Source of the DNA: Streptomyces sp. Q6
GTDB lineage: Bacteria; Actinomycetota; Actinomycetes; Streptomycetales; Streptomycetaceae
Assembly (NCBI RefSeq): GCF_036967205.1
Contig: NZ_CP146022.1
Location: 2,728,001 to 2,792,000, forward strand
DNA length: 64,000 nt
Reading direction: 5' to 3'
Below the pieces are notes generated by a model. The model made no database searches. It worked only from the letters and a program-made list of their open reading frames with translations, and was not told the DNA's origin. Position numbers and translations under genes: made by a program. Of the stretch, positions 47,638 to 57,073 are shown in pieces (position 1 is the first letter of the stretch; every line of letters starts with the position of its first letter).

Positions 47638-48840
47638 TCACACGCCCAGCGCCGCGAGCCGCCGCTCGGCGCGCGCCGGGGCGTACAGCTCCTCCACCAC
47701 CAGCGCTCCCGCTCCGATGAGCGCGGACCGCTCGCCGAGCCGCGAGGTCACCACGTCGAGCCGGGCGGTGGAGCGCGGCAGGGCCCGCTGGTACAGGAGT
47801 TCACGGACGCCGGTGAGGAAGGGAGTTCCGGCCAAGTCTCCGGCGATCATGAGAACGCCGGGGTTCAGGAGCGTCACGACGGTGGCGAGGACCTCACCGA
47901 CGCTGCGGCCCGCGTCCCGCGCGAGCCGGGCCGCCTCCGGGTGCCCGGCGGCGAGCAGCCCCCGTACGTCCCACCCGGAGGCCGCGGGCACGCCCGCCTC
48001 CGTGAGCCTGCGGGCGAGGGCGCGGCCGCTCGCGACCGCCGCGAGGCAGCCGTACGAGCCGCACCGGCACAGGGCGTCGGCGCCCTCGGGGACCCGGATG
48101 TGGCCGATGTCGCCGGCGCCGCCGTCGATCCCGCGGTAGATCGACCCGTCCACGACGACGCCCGCGCCGATGCCGGTGGAGACCTTGACCAGGGCGAAGG
48201 CGCGGCAGTCCCGGTGGCCGGCGCGCTGTTCCCCGTACGCCATGAGGTTGGCGTCGTTGTCGACGATCACAGGGACGTCGGGCGCGGTCGCCGCGTGTTC
48301 GGCGGCGGCGCGGGCGAGGCGGCCCCGGATGTCGTAGCCGTCCCAGCCCGGCATGATCGGGGGCTGCACGACGCGGCCGGTCTCGATGTCGACGGGACCG
48401 GGGACGGCGAGGCCGATGCCGCACACCGTGTCGGCCGCGCGGCCGGTCGCCTTCAGCAACTCGCCGAACCAGATGCCCAGTTGGGGCAGGACCGCCTCGG
48501 GTCCGTCCTCGACGGTGAGGGTGCCGGTGTGTTCGGCGACGACCTCGCCGCTCAGGCTCAGGACGGCGGCGCGGGCGTGCCGGGTGTCGAGGTCGGCGGC
48601 GAGCACCACCGCGTGCGCGTCGTCGAACTCCAGATGGATCGAAGGGCGGCCGCCCAGGCGGGAGTTGACGGGTCCGGCCGCGCCCTCGCGCAGCCAGCCC
48701 GCGCGGAAGAGCCGGTCGAGGCGCTGTCCGACGGTGGCCCGGGACAGGCCCGTGACCTCCTGGAGAGCGCCGCGCGTGGTCGCCCGTCCGCTGCGCACCA
48801 GGTGCAGCAGATCTCCGGCGCTCGCCTGGTTCCCCGCCAT
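47638..48840 (-). CDS. ROK-family transcriptional regulator
   Basis: 400 aa. ATG 48840 lies 9 bases after AGGGGG. N-terminal winged helix (SAGDLLHLVRSGRATTRGALQE, GLSRATVGQRLDRL) plus ROK sugar-kinase fold: VDNDANLMAYGE, VKVSTGIGAGVVVDG, the Zn-binding CRCGSYGCLAA, and GERSALIGAGALV. Divergent from two glycoside hydrolases, it probably represses them and senses a sugar. Confidence 0.9.
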   Translation of the reverse strand: MAGNQASAGDLLHLVRSGRATTRGALQEVTGLSRATVGQRLDRLFRAGWLREGAAGPVNSRLGGRPSIHLEFDDAHAVVLAADLDTRHARAAVLSLSGEVVAEHTGTLTVEDGPEAVLPQLGIWFGELLKATGRAADTVCGIGLAVPGPVDIETGRVVQPPIMPGWDGYDIRGRLARAAAEHAATAPDVPVIVDNDANLMAYGEQRAGHRDCRAFALVKVSTGIGAGVVVDGSIYRGIDGGAGDIGHIRVPEGADALCRCGSYGCLAAVASGRALARRLTEAGVPAASGWDVRGLLAAGHPEAARLARDAGRSVGEVLATVVTLLNPGVLMIAGDLAGTPFLTGVRELLYQRALPRSTARLDVVTSRLGERSALIGAGALVVEELYAPARAERRLAALGV

Positions 48841-48888
48841 GGCCGCCAACCCCCTTGCGTTCATCAACTGCGCGTTACATTCTAGGTT

Positions 48889-48918
48889 TTGCATGTTAAG
48901 CAGACGTAACCCTATGCT
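48889..48918 (+). promoter_or_regulatory. Promoter of the glycoside hydrolase operon
   Basis: TTGCAT (48889-48894), 18-base spacer and TATGCT (48913-48918) resemble a primary sigma promoter for the operon starting at 48954. An inverted TTACAT/ATGTTAA pair (48875-48900) overlaps the -35 and could be the ROK operator. Confidence 0.5.
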
Positions 48919-48953
48919 GCCTTCCGCGTAACCGGCAGCCCGCGGGAGAGCAT

Positions 48954-50309
48954 GTGGAGCACACCACCGAGCGACGCGGATCCCCGGTCGCCGTCGTCCA
49001 GCGGGACACGCTGCGCGACCGCGCGGCGCGGGTCCTCGAAGCCAACTGGACCGGCACGTCGACCGTCCCCTCGCGCACGCTCTACCCTCACCAGTGGTCG
49101 TGGGACTCGGCGTTCATCGCCATCGGCCTGCGCCATGTCTCCTCCTTACGCGCCCAGTTGGAGCTGGAGACGCTGCTCGGCGCCCAGTGGGGCGACGGCC
49201 GCATCCCGCACATCGTGTTCAACCCTGCCATCCCGCTGGACGCGTACTTCCCCAGCCCCGACTTCTGGCGCTCCTCCACCGCCGGCCGGGCCGCCGGAGC
49301 CCCGCTCACCCAGCAGACGTCCGGCATCGTGCAGCCGCCGGTGCACGCGCTCGCCGCCTGGCTGGTGCACCGAGCCGACCCGGCCCTCTCGCGCGAGCGC
49401 GGGTTCCTGGCGCGCGTCTATCCGGGCCTCGCCGCCTGGCACCGCTACCTGCTGCACCGCCGCGACCTCGGCGGCGCGGGCCTCGTCTGCGTCGTCCACC
49501 CCTGGGAGCAGGGGATGGACAACAGCCCCTGCTGGGACGCCCCGTTGAGCCGCGTCTCCCCCGCCCCGCCGCGGACGTTCCGGCGCGCGGACCTGGAGCA
49601 CGGCGCGGCGGAGGACCGGCCGACCGACCTCGACTACGGCCGGTACGTACGTCTCGCGATGGACTACCGGGATCGCCGATACGCGGACGGGGGCGGGGAG
49701 TTCGCGGTCGAGGACCCGGCGTTCAACGCGCTGCTGGCCGCCTCCGAGCACGCGCTGGCGCGGATCGCCTGCGAGCTGGGGGCGGCGGGCACGGCCCGGC
49801 ACGCGCGGGCCGAGCGGCTGACGGCGGCGCTCGTGGAGCGGCTGTGGGACCCGGAGGCGGGCCTGTTCTTCTGCCGCGACCTGCGGGGCGCGGGCGGTCT
49901 CATCCGTGAGCGCGGCATCTCCGGGCTGCTCCCGCTGATCCTGCCCACGCTGCCCCGCGACGTGGTCGCCGCCCTGGTACGCACCGCGTGCGGGCCGCAC
50001 TTCGGCGTCGGCGACCGCGTACGCCTGGCGCCGAGCTACGACCTGGAGGGGCCCGCCTTCGACCCGCACCGCTACTGGCGCGGGCCCGCCTGGTTCAACA
50101 CCAACTGGCTTCTGGAGCGCGGCCTGAACCTCCACGGCGAGCACGCGCGGGCCGCGGGGCTGCGGGCCGCGCTCCTGGAGGTGGCGGGGACCTCGGACTT
50201 CGCCGAGTACGTCGACCCGTACACGGGGGCGGGCTGCGGCGCCCGCGGCTTCGGCTGGACGGCCGCTCTGACGTTGGACTTGCTGGGCCCTCGGGAAGGG
50301 ACGTTGTGA
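48954..50309 (+). CDS. GH63/trehalase-like glycoside hydrolase (MGH1-type)
   Basis: 451 aa with an (alpha/alpha)6-barrel pattern. GTG 48954 follows GGGAGAG. Characteristic segments: LYPHQWSWDSAFIAIGLRH, DGRIPHIVFNP, VHPWEQGMDNSPCWD and YWRGPAWFNTNWLLERGL. This resembles glucosylglycerate/mannosylglycerate hydrolases. The product would be a glucose-containing sugar split, in the cytoplasm (no signal peptide). It overlaps the next gene by one base. Confidence 0.82.
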   Translation: MEHTTERRGSPVAVVQRDTLRDRAARVLEANWTGTSTVPSRTLYPHQWSWDSAFIAIGLRHVSSLRAQLELETLLGAQWGDGRIPHIVFNPAIPLDAYFPSPDFWRSSTAGRAAGAPLTQQTSGIVQPPVHALAAWLVHRADPALSRERGFLARVYPGLAAWHRYLLHRRDLGGAGLVCVVHPWEQGMDNSPCWDAPLSRVSPAPPRTFRRADLEHGAAEDRPTDLDYGRYVRLAMDYRDRRYADGGGEFAVEDPAFNALLAASEHALARIACELGAAGTARHARAERLTAALVERLWDPEAGLFFCRDLRGAGGLIRERGISGLLPLILPTLPRDVVAALVRTACGPHFGVGDRVRLAPSYDLEGPAFDPHRYWRGPAWFNTNWLLERGLNLHGEHARAAGLRAALLEVAGTSDFAEYVDPYTGAGCGARGFGWTAALTLDLLGPREGTL

Positions 50310-52267
50310 TGACGGACGGACACACGCACGGACAGACGCGCCAACTCCTCGTGCGGGCGGGCACGTTCGCGTCGATGGACGCGGCCGGCGGGCTCACCGC
50401 GGTGCGCGGCGGGACCTCGCCCGAGGGCCTCTTCGTGCGGGACGCCCGGCACCTGTGCCGCTGGCAGCTCACGGTCGACGGCGCGGCGCCCGAGGTGCTC
50501 ACCCCGATGACGTACGAGGACGAGGGCGTCGCCCGCTGTGTGCTCGTGCCGCGCGGCGGACGCCAGGAGCCGCCCGCGTACACGCTCTTCCGTGAACAGG
50601 CCGTCGGTGACGGGACGTTCGTGGAGCGGCTGCGGATCGTGTCGAACCGGCCGGTGCCGACGACCGTGCGCCTCGCGCTGACGGTCGACGCGGACTTCAC
50701 GGACCAGTTCGAGCTGCGCGCCGGCCACCGCACGTACACGAAGCTCGGGGCGGTGCGCGGGCGTGAAGTCCTGGACGACGGCGTCGGGTTCACGTACACG
50801 CGCGGCGACTGGCGCTCGTCGACGACCGTGACGAGCGAGCCCGCACCGGACGCCGTCGAGGAGACCGGGGCGGGCGCTCGGCGGCTCGTGTGGGCGCTGG
50901 AGCTGGAGTCGCAGGGCAGCGCCGAGCTGAACCTGCGCGTGGTGGCGCGGCCGCACGGCGCGCGGGAGACGGACGCCGTCGCGGCGAGCCCGCAGGACGC
51001 AGCCGCCGAACTGGCCACCGCTGTGAGGGAGTTCGCCGACGGGGTGGAGCTGCCCGGGGCGTGGCCGGAGCTGGCCGACGCGTGCGCGCGCGGGCTCGCC
51101 GACCTGGCGGTGCTCCGGGTCCCGGCGGCCGGGCCCGACGGGGAGCGGCATCTGGTGCCCGCGGCGGGCGTGCCGTGGTTCCTGACACTGCTCGGCCGGG
51201 ACGCGCTCCTGACGTCGCTCTTCGCCCTCCCCTACCGGCCCGAGCTGGCCGCGGCCACCCTGCCGGTGCTCGCCGCGACGCAGGCGACCGAGCAGGTCGA
51301 GGGGGCGGTGGCGCAGCCCGGGAAGATCGTGCACGAGGTGCGGCACGGGGAGCTCGCGCACTTCGGGCAGGTGCCGTTCGGCCGCTACTACGGCTCGGTC
51401 GACGCGACGCCGCTGTTCCTGGTGCTGCTCGGCGCGTATACGGAGCAGACCGCGGACCTCGGGCCGGCCCGGCGCCTGGAGGCGCACGCGCGGGCGGCGG
51501 TCGGCTGGATGCTGGACCACGGCGGGCTCACGTCGCGCGGGTACCTGGTGTACCGCGCCGACCAGGGCGGCCTCGCCAACCAGAACTGGAAGGACTCCCC
51601 CGGCGCGATCTGTTCCGCCGACGGGAGCCGGGCGACGGGGCCCGTGATGGCGGCGGGTGCGCAGGGGTACGCGTACGACGCGCTGCGGCGCACCGCCGTC
51701 CTCGCCCGCACCGTCTGGGACGACGTGGTCTACGCGGAGCTGCTGGAACAGGCGGCGGCGGATCTGCGGGACCGGTTCCTGCGGGACTTCTGGATGGAGG
51801 ACCGGGGATTCCCTGCGCTCGCCCTCGACGGGAACGGGCAGCAGGTCGACGCGCTCGCCTCCGACGCGGGGCATCTGCTCTGGTCCGGGCTGCTCGACAA
51901 GGAGTACGGGGAGGCGGTGGGACGGCGCCTGCTGGAGCCGGACTTCTTCTCCGGGTGGGGCGTCCGTACGGTGGCCTCCGGCCAGGCGGCGTACCACCCG
52001 CTGTCGTACCACCGGGGGTCGGTGTGGCCGCACGACAACGCGTTGATCGCGCTGGGGCTCGCGCGGTACGGGCTGCACGACGAGGCGCGGGTCGTGGCGG
52101 GCGGGCTCGTCTCGGCGGCGGTCGCCTGCGGAGGGCGGCTGCCGGAGGTCATCGCCGGGTACGCACGGTCGGCGTATCCGGAGCCGGTGCCGTATCCGTA
52201 CGCATGTGTGCGTGAGTCGCGGTCGGCTGCGGCGCCGTTGGCGTTGTTGAGCGCCGTCGGGGGCTGA
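50309..52267 (+). CDS. Glycogen debranching N-terminal domain protein / amylo-alpha-1,6-glucosidase-like hydrolase
   Basis: 652 aa; ATG 50309 (GTG 50306 is an alternative). N-terminal GDE_N domain (GLFVRDARHLCRWQLTVDG, FTDQFELR) and C-terminal (alpha/alpha)6 barrel with GVPWFLTLLGRDALLTSLFAL, NQNWKDSPGAI and YHRGSVWPHDNALIA. It may act on an alpha-glucan or alpha-glycoside with the preceding enzyme. Co-transcribed with it; both are likely under the ROK regulator. Confidence 0.85.
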   Translation: MTDGHTHGQTRQLLVRAGTFASMDAAGGLTAVRGGTSPEGLFVRDARHLCRWQLTVDGAAPEVLTPMTYEDEGVARCVLVPRGGRQEPPAYTLFREQAVGDGTFVERLRIVSNRPVPTTVRLALTVDADFTDQFELRAGHRTYTKLGAVRGREVLDDGVGFTYTRGDWRSSTTVTSEPAPDAVEETGAGARRLVWALELESQGSAELNLRVVARPHGARETDAVAASPQDAAAELATAVREFADGVELPGAWPELADACARGLADLAVLRVPAAGPDGERHLVPAAGVPWFLTLLGRDALLTSLFALPYRPELAAATLPVLAATQATEQVEGAVAQPGKIVHEVRHGELAHFGQVPFGRYYGSVDATPLFLVLLGAYTEQTADLGPARRLEAHARAAVGWMLDHGGLTSRGYLVYRADQGGLANQNWKDSPGAICSADGSRATGPVMAAGAQGYAYDALRRTAVLARTVWDDVVYAELLEQAAADLRDRFLRDFWMEDRGFPALALDGNGQQVDALASDAGHLLWSGLLDKEYGEAVGRRLLEPDFFSGWGVRTVASGQAAYHPLSYHRGSVWPHDNALIALGLARYGLHDEARVVAGGLVSAAVACGGRLPEVIAGYARSAYPEPVPYPYACVRESRSAAAPLALLSAVGG

Positions 52268-52284
52268 GGTTCACGGTCGACCGC

Positions 52285-52308
52285 TGCGCCGTCGTGGCTG
52301 GTCGCGCG
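52285..52308 (+). repeat. Dispersed intergenic repeat, copy 2
   Basis: TGCGCCGTCGTGGCTGGTCG then CGCG, matching the copy at 29842 apart from one base in the shared core. It directly precedes the terminator at 52311. Confidence 0.7.
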
Positions 52309-52310
52309 CT

Positions 52311-52346
52311 CCCCTGAGAGGCGCACTCTCTGCGCCACCTCAGGGG
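52311..52346. terminator. Bidirectional terminator between debranching-type gene and dusB
   Basis: CCCCTGAG pairs with CTCAGGGG, and the inner GGCGCA pairs with TGCGCC, forming a 14-base interrupted stem with a short CTCTC loop between convergent genes. Confidence 0.75.
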
Positions 52347-52365
52347 AGCGGCGGCGCAGAACCGC

Positions 52366-53499
52366 TCAGCCCCCGGACGTGTCCAGTTCCGCGTCCTCGG
52401 ACAGCCCCGCGCAGTCGTACGGGTCCTTCAGCCAGCCGTCCGGGAGCACGACCCGGTTGTTGCCCGACGTGCGGCCCCGGGGGCCGTCCGCGCCGGCGGG
52501 CCACTCCTGCTCCAGGTCCAACTCGTCCAGCCCGGAGCGCAGTTCGTCCAGCGACGAGGTGATCGCGAGCCGCTTGCGCATCTCCGAGCCGACCGCGAAC
52601 CCCTTCAGGTACCAGGCCACGTGCTTGCGGAAGTCGATGACACCGCGCGCCTCGTCCCCGATCCACTCCCCCAGCAGCGTCGCGTGCCGCACCATCGCGT
52701 CGGCGACGACCCGCAGCGTCGGGCGGACCCGCTCGTCGCGGCCCTCGAACGCCGCGACCAGGTCCGCGAAGAGCCACGGCCGGCCCAGGCAGCCACGGCC
52801 CACGACGACCCCGTCGCACCCGGTCTCGCGGACCATGCGCAGCGCGTCGTCGGCGGACCAGATGTCGCCGTTGCCGAGGACGGGGATCTCCGGGACGTGC
52901 TCCTTGAGGCGGGCGATGGCGTCCCAGTCGGCCGTGCCGCCGTAGTGCTGCGCGGCGGTGCGGCCGTGCAGCGCGATCGCCGTGACGCCCTCCTCGACGG
53001 CGATCCGGCCCGCGTCGAGGAACGTGATGTGGTCGTCGTCGATGCCCTTGCGCATCTTCATGGTGACCGGCAGGTCACCGGCGCCCGAGACGGCCTCCTT
53101 GAGGATCGCCCGGAGCAGGTTCCGCTTGTACGGGAGCGCGGAGCCGCCGCCCTTGCGGGTCACCTTCGGGACCGGGCAGCCGAAGTTCAGGTCGATGTGG
53201 TCGGCGAGGTCCTCTTCCGCGATCATGCGGACGGCCTTGCCGACGGTCGCCGGATCGACCCCGTACAGCTGGATCGAGCGCGGCTTCTCGCTCGCGTCGA
53301 AGTGGATGAGCTGCATGGTCTTCTCGTTGCGCTCGACCAGGGCGCGCGTCGTGATCATCTCGCTGACGAAGAGGCCCTTGCCGCCCGAGAACTCCCTGCA
53401 CAGGGTGCGGAACGGCGCGTTCGTGATCCCGGCCATGGGGGCGAGGACCACGGGCGGCTGCACGGTGTGCGGGCCGACGTGAAGAGGCTGCTGAGTCAT
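52366..53499 (-). CDS. dusB: tRNA-dihydrouridine synthase B
   Basis: 377 aa FMN enzyme that reduces uridines in the tRNA D-loop. ATG 53499 starts MTQQPLHVGP. TIM barrel with VVLAPMAGITNAPFR, catalytic Cys in DLNFGCPVPKVTRKGGGSA, MKMRKGIDDDH and VLGNGDIWSADDA, ending in the helical domain with VAWYLKGFAVG. Often co-encoded with Fis in proteobacteria but free-standing here. Confidence 0.95.
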   Translation of the reverse strand: MTQQPLHVGPHTVQPPVVLAPMAGITNAPFRTLCREFSGGKGLFVSEMITTRALVERNEKTMQLIHFDASEKPRSIQLYGVDPATVGKAVRMIAEEDLADHIDLNFGCPVPKVTRKGGGSALPYKRNLLRAILKEAVSGAGDLPVTMKMRKGIDDDHITFLDAGRIAVEEGVTAIALHGRTAAQHYGGTADWDAIARLKEHVPEIPVLGNGDIWSADDALRMVRETGCDGVVVGRGCLGRPWLFADLVAAFEGRDERVRPTLRVVADAMVRHATLLGEWIGDEARGVIDFRKHVAWYLKGFAVGSEMRKRLAITSSLDELRSGLDELDLEQEWPAGADGPRGRTSGNNRVVLPDGWLKDPYDCAGLSEDAELDTSGG

Positions 53500-53575
53500 C
53501 GGGGCGGGTCTCCGGAGACGTACGACTACACCTTCGAGGGGCGCGGGCAAGGATCCATTGTCCCACTCCCCGCGC

Positions 53576-54456
53576 TCACCCCGTCGGGGCCGTCGACGCC
53601 GCCAGTTTCTCCAGCCGCTCCGCGGTCTCGTCGTCCGCCGGGAGGTAGGCGACGACGCGGTACGCGTCGCTGTCCGGGGCGAGCCACATGTGGCGGTGCT
53701 CCAGGCGCAGCAGGCCGACCTCCGGGTCAGGGTGCAGATAGCGCTTGACGTGCGAGACCATCGGCGCGACGTCGTGCCGCCGCCACAGTGCGCGGAACTC
53801 CTCGGACGCTTCGAGGAGCTCGTCGACCGGCGTCTTCCAGGCGGGTTCGGCGACGTGCTCGGCCATCGCCTTGCGGTACTTGGCGAGGAGCTCGGGCAGC
53901 ATCACGTCGCGGTCGAGGAACCGCACGCGCCAGCGGTCGTTCATGAACATCAGCCACAGGGCGTTGCGGTGCCGTGGCTCGTGCTCGGCGGGGTCGCCGA
54001 AGACGTCGGTGTAGGCCCGGTTGTGGGCGAGGATGTCGTACCGGGCGTTCTTCACCTCGGCGGGGTACGGCTCCAGGCGGCGCAGCAGCCGCAGGACCGT
54101 GGGCGTGACGGCGGGGCTCTCCGGGGTGGCGCGCGGGTCGGTGGTCCCGGCGAGCGCGAAGGCGTGGGCCCGCTCGGTGGGGTCCATCCGCAGGGCGCGG
54201 GCGATGGCGTCGAGGACGCCGGCCGAGACGTTGATGGCGCGGCCCTGCTCCAGCCACGTGTACCAGGTGATGCCGACCGAGGCGAGGTGCGCGACCTCCT
54301 CGCGGCGCAGGCCGGGGTGCGGCGGCGGGCCGTGCCGGGCAGGCCGACCTGGTCCGGGGTGATGCGCTCGCGGCGGCTGCGCAGGAAGGCGGCCAGCTCG
54401 GCGCGGCGCGGACCGTCCGCCGACGCGGTCCCTGCGGCGGTCGCGGCAGTCGTCAT
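53576..54456 (-). CDS. XRE-type regulator with MmyB-like ligand-binding domain, frame lesion in HTH region
   Basis: N-terminal frame (ATG 54456): GPRRAELAAFLRSRRERITPDQVGLPGTARRRTP. The second frame continues LRREEVAHLASVGITWYTWLEQGRAINVS to the C-terminal MmyB-like domain (AEVKNARYDILAHNRAY). The lesion lies at GGGG 54314-54317; the intact paralogue has GGGGG at the same place (56803-56807). With repair about 293 aa. Divergent from the MFS gene, so probably its repressor. Confidence 0.85.
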
Positions 54457-54488
54457 GCCCCCAGGATGCCTCGCCGCTCATCCTGGTG

Positions 54489-54528
54489 CCAGGTACTGCC
54501 TGTAACACGATAAGGAGACTCTGGTACC
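54489..54528. promoter_or_regulatory. Shared operator/promoter block, module 1
   Basis: CCAGGTAC and CTGGTACC separated by 24 bases, with GATAAG in between. The same elements with identical spacing occur in module 2 (57005-57044). Confidence 0.55.
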
Positions 54529-54556
54529 AGGCTGAGCGGGCGGCGACGGTAGGGGC

Positions 54557-56074
54557 ATGACCTCACACACCCGTCCCGGCGGCGTTCCGGATACCGTCGG
54601 AGGCATGCCCGACGCGCCCTCTGACCTGACCCACCGGCGGCGGATGCTCGTCCTCGCGATCTGCTGCATGAGCCTGCTGATCGTCAGCCTCGACAACACC
54701 GTCCTCAATGTCGCCCTGCCGTCCATGGCGAAGGACTTCGACGCCACGCTGTCGGGCATGCAGTGGACGATCGACGCCTACACGCTGGTGCTCGCGTCGC
54801 TGCTGATGCTGGCCGGTTCGACCGCCGACCGGATCGGGCGGCGCAAGGTCTTCACGATCGGGCTGATCGTCTTCACGGCCGCGTCGGTGGCCTGCTCGCT
54901 CGCGCCGAGCCTGGAGGCCCTCGTGGCGTTCCGGATGGTCCAGGCGGTCGGCGGCTCGATGCTCAATCCGGTGGCGATGTCGATCATCACGAACACCTTC
55001 ACGGACCCGCGCGAGCGGGCCCGCGCCATCGGCGTCTGGGGCGGGGTCGTGGGCATCTCGATGGCCGCGGGACCGATCGTCGGCGGCCTGCTCGTGGACT
55101 CGATCGGCTGGCGGTCGATCTTCTGGGTCAATCTGCCCGTCGGCCTGGCCGCGCTGCTGCTCACCCTCCGCTACGTGCCGGAGTCCCGTGCGCCGAAGGC
55201 CCGCCGCCCCGACCCGGTCGGCCAGGTCCTGATCATCGCGCTGCTCGGTTCGCTGACGTACGCGATCATCGAGGCGCCCGACGCGGGCTGGACCTCGACG
55301 CGCATCATCGTCTTCGCGGCGATCGCCGTCGCCGCGCTGACCGGCCTCCTGGCCTACGAGCCGCGCCGCGACGAACCCCTGATCGACCTGCGGTTCTTCC
55401 GCTCGGCCCCGTTCAGCGGCGCCACCGTCATCGCGGTCAGCGCCTTCGCGGCGCTCGGCGGCTTCCTGTTCCTGTCGACGCTGTACCTCCAGGACGTACG
55501 CGGCCTGGACGCGCTGCACGCGGGCCTGTGGATGCTGCCGATGGCGACGATGGCCCTGGTGTGCGCGCCCCTGTCGGGCCGGCTCGTCGGCAGCCGCGGG
55601 CCGCGCCTGCCGCTGCTCGTCGCGGGCGTCACGATGACGGCGAGCGGGGTGCTGCTCGCGGCGTTCGACGCGGAGACCTCGAACGGGTCGCTGTTCGTCG
55701 CCTACGTGCTGTTCGGCATCGGCTTCGGCTTCGTCAACGCGCCCATCACCAACACGGCGGTCTCCGGGATGCCCCGCGCCCAGGCCGGGGTCGCGGCGGC
55801 CGTCGCCTCCACCAGCCGGCAGATCGGCCAGACCCTCGGTGTCGCCGTCATCGGCGCGGTCCTCGCGTCGGGCGTCGCCGGATCCTCGTACGCCGACTCC
55901 TTCGTCGATGCCGGCCGGACCTGCTGGTGGATCATCGCCGGGTGCGGTCTGGCGGTCCTGGTGCTCGGCGCGCTGACCAGCGGGCGGTGGGCGAAGGAGA
56001 CGGCCCGGCGCACGGCCCGGCGCTTGGCGGAGCCCGAGGTCCGCGCGGAGGCCGACCTCACGAGCTCCGGCTGA
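54557..56074 (+). CDS. MFS transporter, DHA2 (14-TM drug efflux) family
   Basis: 505 aa, about 14 membrane helices. Helix 1 motif VSLDNTVLNVALPSM, loop motif AGSTADRIGRRKVF, and motif C region VGGVVGISMAAGPIVGGLL. It exports drugs by proton antiport. A later start (54605) is possible. It overlaps the end of the convergent regulator by 17 bases and is controlled by the divergent regulator at 53576. Confidence 0.9.
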   Translation: MTSHTRPGGVPDTVGGMPDAPSDLTHRRRMLVLAICCMSLLIVSLDNTVLNVALPSMAKDFDATLSGMQWTIDAYTLVLASLLMLAGSTADRIGRRKVFTIGLIVFTAASVACSLAPSLEALVAFRMVQAVGGSMLNPVAMSIITNTFTDPRERARAIGVWGGVVGISMAAGPIVGGLLVDSIGWRSIFWVNLPVGLAALLLTLRYVPESRAPKARRPDPVGQVLIIALLGSLTYAIIEAPDAGWTSTRIIVFAAIAVAALTGLLAYEPRRDEPLIDLRFFRSAPFSGATVIAVSAFAALGGFLFLSTLYLQDVRGLDALHAGLWMLPMATMALVCAPLSGRLVGSRGPRLPLLVAGVTMTASGVLLAAFDAETSNGSLFVAYVLFGIGFGFVNAPITNTAVSGMPRAQAGVAAAVASTSRQIGQTLGVAVIGAVLASGVAGSSYADSFVDAGRTCWWIIAGCGLAVLVLGALTSGRWAKETARRTARRLAEPEVRAEADLTSSG

Positions 56075-56972
56075 GCGACAGCTCCCTGAGCGTGTCGAGG
56101 CGGGCGCGGGTCGCGTCGTCCGCCGGGGTGTACGTGACCATGCGCGCCCCGCAGTCCCGGCCCAGCCACAGATCGGTGTGGACGACGGCGAGCGGTCCGA
56201 CGAGCGGGTTGAGGAAGTGCTTGACCTTGCTGGGCACCGACCGCACCACCTCGTGGCGCTCCCACACCTCGCGGAACTCGGCGGACTCGTCGAGGAGCCG
56301 GTTGAGGACGGACTTCCAGGTGGGTTCGGCGAGATGGTCGGCCATGCCCGAACGGAACTTGGCGGCCATGATCCGCAGGACGTCGTCGAGGGAGACGATC
56401 GCCGAGCGCCACTGCTCGTGGGTGAAGGCGAGCAGCATCCAGTTGCGGTCCTCGGGCGGGATCTCGTCGAGGTCGCAGAGCAGCAGCCGGTAGGTGCTGT
56501 TGTAGGCGAGGATGTCGTAGCGGCCGTTCTGCACGCAGGCCGGCATCGGGTCCAACTGGTCGAGCATCTGGCGCAGTTCGGGGGTGAGCCGGGCGCAGCT
56601 CGCCGCCGGGGCCGGGTCGATCGCCCCGGCGAGGCCGAAGAGGTGGGCCCGCTCGCTGACGTCGAGCCGCAAGGTGCGGGCCAGGGAGTCGAGGACCTGC
56701 GCGGAGACCTGGATGTCGCGGGCCTGCTCCAGCCAGGTGTACCAGGTGACGCCGACCGCGGACAGGTGCGCGACCTCCTCGCGGCGCAGGCCGGGGGTGC
56801 GGCGGCGGGCACCGCGCGGCAGGCCCACGTCCTCGGGCGTGATGCGCTCGCGGCGGCTGCGCAGGAACCCGGCCAGTTCGTGCCGCCGGATCTCCGCGGG
56901 CCGCGCGTCCCCCTCGCTCCGGTCGCCCCGTTCGCCCCGCGCGAGGGCGGCGTCCTGCGTCATGGTGGTCAT
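56058..56972 (-). CDS. XRE-type regulator with MmyB-like ligand-binding domain, intact
   Basis: 304 aa from ATG 56972 (GGAGG only 1 base upstream; ATG 56963, 10 bases from it, fits better). HTH: ELAGFLRSRRERITPEDVGLP, RRRTPGLRREEVAHLSAVGVTWYTWLEQ. MmyB-like domain: PACVQNGRYDILAYNSTYRLLL. It is a paralogue of the module 1 regulator and probably represses the divergent MFS gene at 57074. Confidence 0.9.
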   Translation of the reverse strand: MTTMTQDAALARGERGDRSEGDARPAEIRRHELAGFLRSRRERITPEDVGLPRGARRRTPGLRREEVAHLSAVGVTWYTWLEQARDIQVSAQVLDSLARTLRLDVSERAHLFGLAGAIDPAPAASCARLTPELRQMLDQLDPMPACVQNGRYDILAYNSTYRLLLCDLDEIPPEDRNWMLLAFTHEQWRSAIVSLDDVLRIMAAKFRSGMADHLAEPTWKSVLNRLLDESAEFREVWERHEVVRSVPSKVKHFLNPLVGPLAVVHTDLWLGRDCGARMVTYTPADDATRARLDTLRELSLSRSS

Positions 56973-57004
56973 GCCTCCAGACTGCACCCGCGCCGAGCCT
57001 GTTT

Positions 57005-57044
57005 CCAGGTACCTCTTCTACCAGGATAAGAACACTCTGGTACC
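57005..57044. promoter_or_regulatory. Shared operator/promoter block, module 2
   Basis: CCAGGTAC, 24 bases including GATAAG, then CTGGTACC: the same arrangement as 54489-54528. Confidence 0.55.
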
Positions 57045-57073
57045 CCTTTGGGAAGAGGTGGACGCTCGATGCC

